64,000 nt of DNA from Typha latifolia (taxonomy: Eukaryota; Streptophyta; Magnoliopsida; Poales; Typhaceae). Position 1 is the first letter of the stretch; the number at the start of each line of letters is the position of its first letter. The DNA lies in contig CM034107.1 in assembly GCA_019914945.1 (NCBI GenBank), positions 10,726,001 to 10,790,000 of the forward strand, written 5' to 3'. Below are positions 24,519 through 35,626 of this stretch, piece by piece. Made by a program: the position numbers and the translations under genes. The notes under the pieces were generated by a model. The model made no database searches and was not told the origin of the DNA. It was given only the letters and a program-made list of their open reading frames with translations.

Positions 24519-25107
24519 TATTCAACATCGCCCTAGTTTATTATAATTGTTAAAACTAAGGAATATGACAATATAACAAGAGGGGACTGGGATTTTTTGT
24601 TAAAAAAATATTACATAGTTAAATTTAGGCTGTATAGATATTATTTCGCTGTTATTTTAAAAAAGTTATTGTTATTATTATTATTAAATGAGTGAGAGGA
24701 AGTAGATAGACAAAATATTACAAAAAAATAATTAAGTAAGCAGTCCATGTGATTACGCGTAATAAACCCGAGAATAAATTCTTCTACGTGTTATGAGGAC
24801 TGAGGAAGTCGAATCAGTCAACGCTGGGCCCCGACAAATTCTTGGAAGTTCCTTTTTTTTTTTCCTCCTGTTCGTTAATAATGGTGTTGATCCTTCCAAG
24901 AAGACCTAGACTCAGATGTCTAATCTAAAAAGCTCCGACCTTTACTACCCCTTGACCGTTCCCCCCCTTTCCTCGCGCCTTCTGGTACGAAAGAAGATGA
25001 TGTTTTGATATGTATAAGAACGAGAGAGTGGTGAAGAAGATGAACCCAAGATAGATTTACCCCCCGAAAAAAATCCAATCTTTCTTTCAGAAGAGAGCTA
25101 AAGAGAT

Positions 25108-28100
25108 ATGGAGAGGTATGGCCTCTTCTTCTTCGTCTTCTTCTTTCCCAACTTTTTCTTTCATGGGTCTGTGGCTACTTCCCCCAAACTTAACCAAAAG
25201 CAGATAGATATCATGAAAAATCTCTCCAAAAACCTCCTTTCCATGGGTGTAACCAGTGGGCAATGGAACACCACTGACCCAAATCCATGCCGTTGGGATA
25301 GAGTTATCTGCTCCAATGGACCCAATTCAGTTGTGACCCAGCTCTCGTTTACTGGCCTTAGCCTCTCCAACACCACCTTCTTTGATCTCCTCTGCCACCT
25401 TGATTCCCTGCGGTACCTCAATCTCTCTCTTAATAACATCGCCACTATACCCAATTCCTTCTTCTCCGACTGCAATGGGCTATTGGGGTTGAAGTCCCTC
25501 AATCTTAGCTACAATAGATTGAGAGGCCCACTTGGTAGTTTCGCAAGTTTTGTGAATTTGGAAATTTTGGATTTGTCTTCCAATTTCTTAGTAGGAACTG
25601 TGGATACCCAGTTGGTTTCTTGGTCCCGATTGAAAAGTTTGAATCTTAGCTTAAATTTCTTCAACGGCACCATTCCTGCTCCTGTTGGTACGGGGAAAGG
25701 CCTGGCCTTGGAGGAGCTGGTGCTTTCTATGAATCAGTTCAGTGGCCATATACCAAATGAGATTTTTGAGTATAGGAACCTCACTCACTTGGATCTTAGC
25801 CAGAATAGCCTAAATGGTTCTGTCTCTGAGATGATTGGGAGGCTATCCAAGTTGGAAACACTTGTTCTTTCTGCCAATAATTTGATTGGGGGAATTCCCC
25901 CAAATATATCCGATATCAAGACCCTGCATCGGTTCGCGGCTAATCAGAACAACTTTGTGGGTATAATTCCTAGTGGGATTGCAAGATATGTGAGGGTTTT
26001 GGATCTCAGTTACAATAACCTCAATGGCGAGATTCCATCAGAGCTTCTATCATCCCCTAATTTAGAGTATGTTGATCTCACTGGTAATCGCCTTCACGGG
26101 GCCATCCCTGGTAATTTGTCTCGAAGGCTTTATCGCTTGCGACTTGGTGGAAATTTGCTCAATGGGAGCATTCCTGCCACTGTTGAGCAACTATCTGACT
26201 TGAGCTATCTAGAGTTGAATAATAACAACTTGGATGCTGAGATTCCATCGCAGCTAGGTAATTGCAAGAATCTGACACTCTTGAATCTTGCTTCAAATAA
26301 GTTGCAGGGTAGGGTGCCAAAGGAGTTGGGTAAGCTTCAGCAATTGGTGATCTTGAATCTACAAGTGAACAATCTTGGTGGAGATATCCCCAGTGAAATT
26401 TTCAAGTTGACAAACTTGAGCACACTCAATCTTAGTCGGAATTCATTCTCTGGTGAAATATCTCCATTAATTTCTGGCCTACAGAAGCTATCTAACTTGG
26501 ATTTGAGAGATAATGAATTACGGGGTCCAATACCTGAGTCAATCAACACCTTGAAATATTTGACGGAGCTCCAGCTGGGAAACAACAAGCTACGAGGAAT
26601 TATTCCGCACATGCCAACCAGCTTAACTATAGCTCTTAACCTCAGTAGGAACCTTTTTAGCGGAACAATACCCTCATATCTTGATGAGTTAGTTAATCTG
26701 GAGATTCTTGACCTGTCCTATAACAATTTTTCTGGTGAGATTCCAAACTCTCTTACCAGTTTGCAAAGCCTGACAATGTTGGTACTTTCATATAATCATC
26801 TTTCTGGAGCCATCCCTGCATTTCATTCATATGTGAATGTCATTTCTACTGGAAATAAGGATCTTACGAATACAACAGGAAGTAGTAATAGTGATAATTT
26901 ATCTAAGAAAGGAAGATCTACTACTCTGATTACCCTACTTGTTGTTATCATCTCTCTTGTTAGTTTGGGCTTAGTAGCAGGAGTCCTTCTATTACTGCTT
27001 CCTAAGCGATTTTATCGGGTAGAAGATGAAGTTTTGCAACCTGTGGATAACCTTCCTCAAATCATAAATGGTTGTTTCGTAACGACAAATGGTATCCATA
27101 GGTCCAGTATTGACTTTTCTAAAGCCATGGAAACAGTTGCTAATCCAGTCAACATTGTTCTGAAGACTAGATTCTCTACCTACTACAAGGCTGTCATGCC
27201 TAATGGCGCTTGCTATTATGTAAAGAAACTCAATTGGAGTGACAAGATCTTTCAAGTAGGGGGTCATGAGAGGTTTGGGAAAGAGCTCGAGGTCCTAGGA
27301 AAGCTGAGCAATTCTAAAGTCATGGTGCCATTGGCATATGTCTTGATGGAAGATAGTGCTTACCTCTTTTACGAGCATGTATACCAGGGCACCTTGTTTG
27401 ATTACCTTCACAAGGGTCCAGCAAATGCTTTAGATTGGGCTTCCCGCTATAGTATAGCCTTAGGGGTTGCTCAAGGGCTGACATTTCTGCATGGATGCAC
27501 ACAACCAGTTCTTCTTCTTGATCTTTCAACAATGAGCATTCACTTGAAGACTCTAAATGAGCCTCAGATAGGAGATATTGAACTTTACAAAGTGATTGAT
27601 CCTTCTAAGAGCACCGAGAGCCTTTCTACTGTTGCTGGCTCAGTTGGATGTATTCCTCCAGGTATGACAAGTGCCTAGAACTCTACTTCTTGTTATATTG
27701 TGGTAAAACATATAGAGTGATTAAGTGCAGAGCATTCTATCCCTAGGAGCCAACTCTTTTGTGAAGCCCACAAGGAATCTTTAGTATATAATACAGAACA
27801 GTATTTTTCTAGCTATTTCTGAACCTCTTAAGTTAATTCAGCTCATGAACAAACCTACCTTCTGACTGTGCTGAACTGTACACTTCATTATGCTATAATT
27901 CTTTTAATGTAGATTGTCTTATCTTCTTATCTATATATTGCATTGTGAACGCTATGGCAATCAAGCAAAATTCAGTTTATATATTAGGCTATATATCTCA
28001 GATCATGCTACCATACATTGCTATTTCTGCGTTAAGATACTGTGTGTTTTCTCATAGTTTCTGGTATCTGTATAGCCTTTTGCACCAAGAAAATTTCTTA

Positions 28101-28672
28101 AGATACAGTTGAGCAAGCTGCACCAAAGGTATGACAGTTGTACATGATGCACACACACGCGAATGTGAGAACAACATGATCCAGGATAGGAACTGAGAAA
28201 TAGTTATTTTTCCATGAGACACATTTTGTTTTCACCATCTTCTTTTCTTCTTTATCTTGATATATGATGTTGTGTAATGTTAAAATAAAGTTTATCTATT
28301 TAATATGCATTGAAGAAGTGAACTTTGCCATACTGATACAGCTTGTCATTGTTTTATGGTCCAGAGTATGCATACACTATGAAGTTGGCAATGGCCGGCA
28401 ATGTCTACAGCTTTGGTGTTATCTTGCTGGAGTTGCTGACTGGACGACAACCAATCAGTGAGGGAATTGACTTAGCCAAGTGGGTACTCAGTTATTCAGC
28501 TAGGCTAGATGAAATAGAGCAAATACTTGATTCCAGAATTCCTAAAACATCTCCGGCTGTTCGTAGTCAGATGCTGTCAGTTTTGAAGATTGCGCTGGCA
28601 TGTGTCTGTTTCTCTCCAGAGGCAAGGCCTAAGATGCGAAATGTGTTAAGGATGCTAGTCAATGCAAAATGA
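25108..28672 (+). CDS. LRR receptor-like transmembrane protein with a degenerate kinase domain
   Basis: Two exons, 25108-27661 and 28365-28672, joined through a split Glu codon, encode 953 residues. In order: a hydrophobic signal peptide (about 1-24), an LRR N-terminal cap with WNTTDPNPCRWDRVIC, about 20 plant-type LRRs (about 70-580), a Ser/Asn-rich stalk, a membrane segment at about 606-631 (LITLLVVIISLVSLGLVAGV) and a kinase-like domain (about 680-950). The kinase domain lacks a glycine-rich loop. The VAIK Lys appears kept (YYVKKL, near 705). HRDLKxxN reads LLDLSTMS, near 805, with Asp kept but Lys and Asn lost. DFG reads DIE near 823. This points to a pseudokinase, a signalling scaffold rather than an enzyme. 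The sequence resembles, from memory, Arabidopsis At1g34420 and more distantly PXC3/At2g41820. The plasma membrane is the expected location. The ligand is unknown. Confidence 0.93.
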
Positions 28673-30123
28673 TGATAGTGAACTAGCAAAACAGAAGGAA
28701 AATGTTTCTCTTTTTTGGAGAGAGTTTGACATGAAGCCATGCTGAAGCTTTGTGTTGACAATAGATGACAAGTTGCATGCTCTTGTTGCATTGTTTATAT
28801 ATCCCAGATCCTTGTATAATAGTATGACAAAAACAAATCTCCTTTCCAGCTTGTTCAAGAATGTATTCCAGAAATGGTGGTTGGAGGGAAGAGATTTCAG
28901 TTTTGTAGAAAAACTAAAATCTACTTTTTGTATTTTTCATAAAATCTACTGGACTAGCTTAATTACTGCTCTCTGGGTCTCTGCACTAAACCAAGGAGAT
29001 TTGATAGTCTAAAACATGGAATTATAATAGCATAGGAGCAGTTTTTACAATCAGTGGTTTTGTAGTTCTAAAGGTTATTTTAGTTTTTGTTTAATAAAAA
29101 TGTTGTCTTAGTTAAGATTTGCAAGATCTCATTACGCAACTATTTGCAAGTGCAAAGTTCTCAGTCATAGTCATACTACCATGGTATTTAGGTGGAACAG
29201 CATAACACAGATGATAGTTTCACTGAAGTTTGTTAAGATATTTCCCTAAGCCATCATCTACTAATCATGTAAATGCAGTTATTCGATGCCATGCTTCTTA
29301 TAACAGGTTTTGTGCAATTGGAGATCTTTTCAGCAATCTTCTGAGGTATGATTTTATTCTTGTCAATGTAAGCACTCTTGTTCAGCAGCAGAAGAGTACT
29401 GATAAATCTTTAGACCATACATTTGTTATACTGTATAGGCTCTTCTTGCAGTTACTGTTACTACTATTACTGCCACATGATATTTGTGAATGTCAGCTCG
29501 ATTGAGAATTTAGGATCTTGCAATATAATAAGATGCTGCTTTGTCTGCATATTGATATCGAAGATATACAAAAATATTTGATGTGACAAGGAATAATTAA
29601 AGTGAAAAAATTTAGTGCTTTACCAATAGATATTCAAATGAAGACTACCAACCAAAATATAGTAGAGCAGCATAATCTCTGTATTTGTAACCAAGGAGAT
29701 CTTTCAGAATAATTGAGGAATAAGTACTTGCATAATAGTGCAGATGATTCTTTGTTTTTTTCCTTCTTTTCAGATTGAGGACAAAAGACAGCAGCTATAC
29801 TCATTTCAGTGGTATCAAGGATTGGCCAGAAAGAACTTGTGATTTGCAATCCCTTTTTTAGCTGGGTCTTCTGTAACAAAACATGAGTAATTTGAGCCAC
29901 TAGGCATCCGTTCATGTTTCCTACTTTGCACTCTTCAACATTAAGTGCATTCTCACTGGACTTAGGTGAGAAGTCCCTTCTTTCTGTTAGAAACTTACTT
30001 CTACTTGAAACAATGGCAGTATTTTACCTGTCTGCATTTGAAGTAGAAGCAAAGAAACCAACCTCATTATCACCATTACATCTTATATGAACTTATCTTT
30101 GACCTGTCTGCTCCATTGGTATA
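28673..30123. other. Spacer between LRR receptor and WEB-family gene
   Basis: Holds the 3' UTR of the receptor gene and the promoter and leader of the next gene. I see no further coding sequence. Short open frames here have no family features. Confidence 0.4.
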
Positions 30124-30825
30124 ATGGTTATGGAGAGAGTAGAGGTGGATACTGCTCGTCCATTCCGGTCAGTGAAAGAGGCGGTCGCAGTCTTCGGTGA
30201 GCTCTTTCTAGCAGGTGAGCCTTCTTATCAGAAGACCAACTCAAATGTCAAACTAGATCAACCTATGAAGCCAGTGCAAATTTATTCATCGCCATCTCCA
30301 AAGCCTCCGAATTCTGCATCAGCTTCGCCGCCTTCCTACTCCTCTTCAGTGTTCAATCAAGACAGAGAAGATGATCTCATAACTCTCAACTCTTTGAAGA
30401 AGTTGGAAGCAGAAGTAGCAGGAATGAGGCAAGAACTTGCTGTTCTGAAGAAGAGGGAGTCTGAGATGGAATTAGCAGTGGCAAGTCTGAATGCTCAACT
30501 TAACAAGTGCTTGTCTAAATTGGCAGAGTTTGAGGCAGAAAAAGCAGCAGAGATCAGTATGCAAATAGAAGAGAATCCCGAAAAAGTTCGAAGTTATCGA
30601 TGGCAAGAGGAGAGTAAGGACATGGCGGCAAATTTCGAGTACTTGCCTTCTCTGGCTCAGGCACTTAAAATTAATGGAGAGATGAGGAATGAATTTAATG
30701 GAACAAGGATGAGGAAAGTGCAAAAGAAGAAGCCTATCATTCCTCTGGTTGGAGATATATTCTCCAGGAAGAAGAGCTTAAGTGATCGCAATTCTCTCTA
30801 CTCTCAGTCCTCCTACATATGGTAA
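30124..30825 (+). CDS. WEB-family (DUF827) coiled-coil protein
   Basis: Single open frame of 233 residues. The N-terminus VEVDTARPFRSVKEAVAVFG is the hallmark of the small WEB family proteins, named after WEAK CHLOROPLAST MOVEMENT UNDER BLUE LIGHT 1. A Pro/Ser-rich linker (about 55-78) follows, then a coiled coil (about 85-150) beginning LITLNSLKKLEAEVAGMRQE. The C-terminal part contains LPSLAQALKI and a basic KKKPIIPLVGDIFSRKK motif, also typical. Larger relatives act in actin-dependent chloroplast movement. The role of the short members is unclear, so no specific function is assigned. The second codon after MV is also Met; the first in-frame ATG is used. A donor-like GTGAG at about 30,213 lies inside the frame but need not be used. 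Confidence 0.88.
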   Translation: MVMERVEVDTARPFRSVKEAVAVFGELFLAGEPSYQKTNSNVKLDQPMKPVQIYSSPSPKPPNSASASPPSYSSSVFNQDREDDLITLNSLKKLEAEVAGMRQELAVLKKRESEMELAVASLNAQLNKCLSKLAEFEAEKAAEISMQIEENPEKVRSYRWQEESKDMAANFEYLPSLAQALKINGEMRNEFNGTRMRKVQKKKPIIPLVGDIFSRKKSLSDRNSLYSQSSYIW

Positions 30826-32507
30826 GTTCATTGGCTTGTGAGTAAATCAAGTGCTTGTTTTGTATCTTCATCTGTGGATTTCCTTGTCAATATGTTTCAA
30901 AGAATAATCTCTTCTTCCATCTTACATTCTGTTGTTGTGACACAAACAATTTCTTGTACCTTTGAGAGACACGAAAGATATTTGAATGTTGATTCATCTA
31001 AATGATGTGATGTTCATAAAGACTACCTATCATTTGCATGTGATCTACATTATTGTCTCGTCTCGTTATCTAATAACTTAAGCTTTTTGATTAAACCGTC
31101 ATCTAACAATTTTTGCTCATAAAAGTTGATCATGGAATCAATGTTCCATGCATCATTTAAACTTTATATAACTACATGGTCCATACGAATACTTCTAACA
31201 TAAGCTAGTTAATTGCTCTCTTCGAAAGTTATAACCTCATCATATATATATATATATATATAAATCATTAGTTAAAGATTGATTTAAACTAAAAGTTGAT
31301 AAGAATCAAATTTAAATTAAAACCTATCTCTTATAAAAATAAAGGATCAAGTTTAAACTATATGGTATCAAGTGATATTTTTTATAATTAAGATCTAATT
31401 ATATCTATCACAAACATATCTAATGGAGAAAATTAGTTATTATAGCTGTTAGATTAGAATTATAAATTTTGAAAGGGTACTGAAGTACTTGCCTTTTTTT
31501 TTTTTAATTATACTAAAATAACAAGTTTTATAGAGCATATATGCATACACAAAAAAGGATAAAGGATATTTATGTCTTTTTAATATTAATTCATTCTTTA
31601 TTTAACAGTCAGTTAACAGTAAGGACATGTATGCAAATAAGGAAGGTTATAAAGGGTATAGATGTCAAATTGCCAATACAAACTTTATAAGGGTATAAGA
31701 GCAAATAAGAGATCTTTTAGGGGTATAAATACAAAAAAAAAACCTTTCTTTTAATTAGAAAACAATTTATATTCGTTACGAAACGCTCTGCTGACTGCTC
31801 CCAACTATCCATCATCCACGTGCCAAAATCCAAATGCAATAAAATAACTTAAGGTTGGATCCGGTCCTACACGGATTTTATCAACAAAAAAAAGAAATCC
31901 GACCCACCGTGTCTGGGACCCAACTGCAGGAATTTCCAGCACATCCCATTATTTGGCAGCCTCTGGTTGGTCTCCCAAACAAAAGCTGCCAATCATTAAA
32001 AACACCCACCACTTGATGCATTTGGGACTGCAGACGATCCGCTTTTTGTCCCAAGAATCTCTCCGCGTGGACCGCCCACCACCATTGGGCAAGGATCCAT
32101 TTCGGGATCCGAGCCCTCTCACAACCATCCCTTTTTTGCCTTTTGACCCCCCAACTTTTTACTTTTCCTAAATGAACCCCCCACGCATCTTAGAAAGCTA
32201 CAGGAGTGGCCGAGATGAGACCTCGATTGAATCCTAACTTTGCCAAACAAAAAACGCATTTGGTCTGTTCCTGATCAAAATGAATAATTTTACGAAAACA
32301 AAAACGTCTATTCTTGTATTCATTGGTCTGATCCTTCTTATTGCTTCTACTTGGATCACGATCGCCCTCCCACCCCCACCCAAAACATCTGAATAATAAT
32401 AATAATAACAACGACGACGATGACGATGACGACAACGGTAACAATAGCTGTGGTTGTTAGTTGTAATACTAGGATAGTGGTAATAGTAGAATATAACAAG
32501 TTTTGAT
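30826..32507. other. Spacer with AT microsatellite and repeat-like AT-rich block
   Basis: No gene seen. A (TA)n run lies at about 31,242-31,262. The block around 31,480-31,745 has repeated phrases such as GGGTATAAATAC and GGGTATAAGAGC and looks like an old transposon remnant, but I could not find matching ends. The right part contains the downstream flank of the minus-strand permease. Confidence 0.4.
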
Positions 32508-34468
32508 TCAGTAGCTAGATTTGAACGGCCGGTAAACTTTGAGGTCGGAGATGACTCCGGCGATGGAGCCGATGGCGGCAGCGATGGAGATGGCGAGGCA
32601 GGCGACGCTAAGCATTTGGAGGCACACCCATCTGGTGCTCCACTTGGGTATTCTCTTCTGAGCAATGTACATCTCCACCGGGAAGTAGACGGTGAGGGGC
32701 CAGAAGCCGAGGGCGCCGAGGAGGCCGACGACGTCGTTGAAGAAGGGAAGGAGCATGGAGATGACCGTCGTCAGCACGACGAAAGCCGACCGCCATACGA
32801 GCCGGAAGAGGTTGAGGTTGTAGGTTTTGTTTGGAGCGATTGGGATCGTGATCTCCTTAGTGATGAGGGTGGATTCCGGGAAGGCGGCGAGGGCCCACTT
32901 CTCGACAAAGGCGAAGAGCGGCTGGCAGAAGACCTGGTAAGCCCCGATGAGGTGGATGACGATGGCGGCGTTGGCGATGTCGAGGAGCCAGTAGGGGTTG
33001 TAGAAGCCGAAGCCGGTGAGGAGGTTTCCGGGGGCGTCGTCGCCGAAGGCGGCGTATCCCATGCAGCCGCACAGCATGTAGAAGATCGTCGTCACCACCA
33101 CGCTGATGAGCGTCGCCCTCTTCATCACCTTCGCTTCCGACGGCGGCGGAGCTTTTATCGTATCCTGATAGTTTTTTTTTTTAAAATAATAATAATAAAA
33201 AAATCGTCAGCTCATAGATCACAACGGTTGTACGTATCAAATCAAGCGACTCGCTAATTTACCTGGATCTCGATGAGGATGATGGAGTAGGAGTAGGCAA
33301 AGGCGATGTCACCAAAGGCTTGAAGACTGCGCCAAATCTTCTGGGTCTCTGTAACGGCGCCGATACTGATCCCGGTGAGGCTTCCCTTGATGCTCTTGTT
33401 GGCTATAAAAGAAACAGAGGAAAACAGAGTAATTACTACGTGATCATTCTAAGAAGAAGAAGAAGAAGTAGCTCTTCTGAGCTAATTAAGGAGTTGAGTA
33501 TACCGATGACTTGGACGATGCCGAGGGCGAGGCCGATGGAGGAGTACGTGATCGACATCACGGCGGCGACGATGGACAACCACCAGATCTGATCGAAGTC
33601 GGGGATTTGCGAGAAGACGATCTCGATCACACCGAACAAGATCATGTATGGGTTGCTCGACATGTGGCATGGGTTCTTGTGGCCTTTCTCGTGGAAGCAA
33701 TTTGATCTCCTAATCGCCCTGCTCCAACCCAAAACCAAACGAAGTAAAACACTACACTTTTTTACTCAAATAAAGAAGAGCAGTGAATTTGAGATTAGTG
33801 TTCGAACGCCACTAGCTTACAGCATGCTAATAGAAGCTGCGATGGTGTATCCAATGGCTACACCGAAGAGATTCGCGTACTGGATGAATCCACAAAGCTT
33901 CACCTTTAGCCCACCTGCTCGTTTTGATTTCAGAGAAATTAGATTGATAGTTGTAGTAAAAAAAATAAATAAATAAAACGATCTCATCTTTTTTTTCTTT
34001 ATTTGATGTGGGATGGTTGGGAACACACCGAGATTGGCATGGACTGCGTCCATGTACGTGTAGTTGCGCTTTCCGGTGCTCGGATCGCCGGACCGGTAGC
34101 AGTCAGAGAGAAGAGCCGAAGTGTAGTAGATCACGAAGGAGAAGAGGAACATGACGGCCGGGCCGGCGACCCATCCGAGCTGAGCTATCGCCCAAGCCAG
34201 CGAGAGCACGCCGGAACCGATCACCGCCGTGATGATATGCGCGCTGGCCGTCCAAACCGTACCTGAATCAAAAGACTCCAACTTTAGCTCAAATCCGACA
34301 CAAAGATGGAAACTTTGATGACCAGGAAGCACGAAGGCCTTGCTCTTTACCCGTTCTCTTGAGTCTACCATCGTCGTCGTAGCATTTCGAGGCGCCATGC
34401 TCGAGAGAGACCTCCATGGCCGGGTAACCATTCTGCTGGTAGTACTTGGAGCTGCCGTTCTCCACCAT
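32508..34468 (-). CDS. AAP: Amino acid permease, AAP family (AAAP superfamily)
   Basis: Proton-coupled importer of neutral and acidic amino acids at the plasma membrane. Six exons on the minus strand, in order of translation: 34351-34468, 34029-34262, 33821-33914, 33504-33718, 33263-33402 and 32508-33164. All junctions keep frame, giving 485 residues, normal for the family. The start is MVENGSSKYYQQNGYPAMEV. Signature segments include TVWTASAHIITAVIGSGVLS (first membrane helix), RSGDPSTGKRNYTYMDAV, SNPYMILFGVIEIVFSQIPD, IWRSLQAFGDIAFAYSYS, GYAAFGDDAPGNLLTGFGFY and LPFFNDVVGLLGALGFWPLT. About eleven membrane helices are expected. Third positions are GC-rich, especially in the last exon, unlike neighbouring genes. 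Which AAP paralogue this is cannot be told by eye. A fossil of part of it lies at 44.3-44.5 kb. Confidence 0.96.
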
Positions 34469-34835
34469 TGTTGCCCAACAAACAACTCAGAGGAAGAAAT
34501 TTCTTTATATATGTATCGACTAGTAATGATCGAAAAGAAATAAGCAATTAAAGTTTAGATTGGTTTTCAAGTATCAAAGTAATTAGCCCAGCTACCCACC
34601 AATCCTGGACTACTACGATACTTAAAGCAGGGAGGAGAGTAGAAAGAGTAGAGAGACGAGGGATGGTGGATAGAAGACTGAGATAACCTCTATATATAGA
34701 AGGTCCAGGACAAGGCGGTTCACACTCGGTGGCTAAGACTAGTTTATGCTATTATGAGAGCCACTCTTTATCAAATTTAAGAAAGATCTATGGCTTTAGG
34801 TAGATATAAAGGTAGAAGAATTTAGTTTTTTTTTT
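34469..34835. promoter_or_regulatory. Upstream region of the amino acid permease gene
   Basis: This is the presumed 5' UTR and promoter, read on the minus strand. A TATA-like TATATATAGAG motif (complement of CTCTATATATAG) lies at about 34,690-34,700, some 230 bases upstream of the start codon. Nothing else specific is evident. Confidence 0.4.
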
Positions 34836-35626
34836 AGAAATTTTTATAAATCACACATTATATTTTACTATTTTATGATTCGCACTTCGTCTTTTATAAT
34901 TTTATAACGCGACCTCTCTTTTTTCCTATAATATTTATTTTAACACCTTGAGTTAACTTAATCTAACCATAATCAAACAGAACGATACCAGAAAAAAAAA
35001 ATATATTCTATTATAATCCACTATGTAATTTATAATATTCCTAAATTAACTTTATACTAATCTCTAATTTTATTTATAACTTAAACATCCATAACTTATT
35101 ATTTTTTTCCAAGCTATGGAGAACATCGTCTAAATGTCAAGCCACCCTCCAAGCTTCCAAACTTTAAGCCATAGAGATCTCAGAGCTTCCTAAGAGCCAA
35201 GTTCACTTTGTTGCTTACGACCTCAAAGACAGAGAGTGAGATGAAGAAAATTTCGGGAAAGATGGAGAAAAATAGGGTTTGAGCTCAGAGATGGAGAAAA
35301 TTAGGTAAAGTTAGGGAAAGCTTCTAAAGTTTGTACATCACAGAAATTTTGGGGGATTCCTGTAGGGTTGTGGGGTTTCATATTTTAAGTTTGTAGAGGG
35401 GGGGTAGGGTTTCGTTTGAGGCTTTTTAAGGGTATTTTAGTAATCTTTGAACTAGAGCCATATAAGCCATATAAACATAGTTAATATCAGTTAGCTAAAG
35501 TAATGTTAGGTGTTAAATGAACATTATAGGAAAAATGAGGGGTCGCGTTATAAAATTTTCAAAGACGAGATGCGAATCACAAAATAGATAAACTATAGGG
35601 TGTGATTTGTAAAATATTTTTTTTTC
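34836..35626. mobile_element. Long-TIR non-autonomous element (about 790 bases)
   Basis: The left arm includes TTTATAAATCACACATTATA, GATTCGCACTTCGTCTTTTA and TTATAACGCGACCTCTC. The right arm has the reverse complements, ending in CTATAGGGTGTGATTTG. Similarity runs for about 130 bases per arm. The element at 24.1 kb belongs to the same family. The interior (about 35,100-35,430) is less AT-rich and holds purine-rich repeats such as GATGGAGAAAAT and GGGTTT. It might be captured host DNA, but no exon could be recognised. Mutator-like is the likely superfamily. Confidence 0.7.

Larger units (their letters stand above)
19069..25107. other. 6 kb intergenic region with repeat debris
   Basis: No confident gene. 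It includes a possible small membrane ORF at 20,691, a possible LINE-derived fragment at 21,269-21,577 and a long-TIR element at about 24,098-24,518. At about 20,100-20,280 there is a faint inverted-repeat structure (GGTCTTCTTTGGTTTA against AAACCAATTTAGAAGGGG) that may be an old MITE. The last 150 bases should hold the promoter and 5' UTR of the LRR receptor gene. Confidence 0.4.

Noticed and set aside
30104..30130. CTCCATTGGTATAATGGTTA, resembling the D-arm of a tRNA
   Set aside because: No anticodon or T-arm follows; the stretch leads straight into the WEB-family start codon.
32616..33257. 213-residue plus-strand open frame opposite the permease
   Set aside because: It is the antisense shadow of the GC-rich last permease exon; its acidic, low-complexity sequence has no family features.
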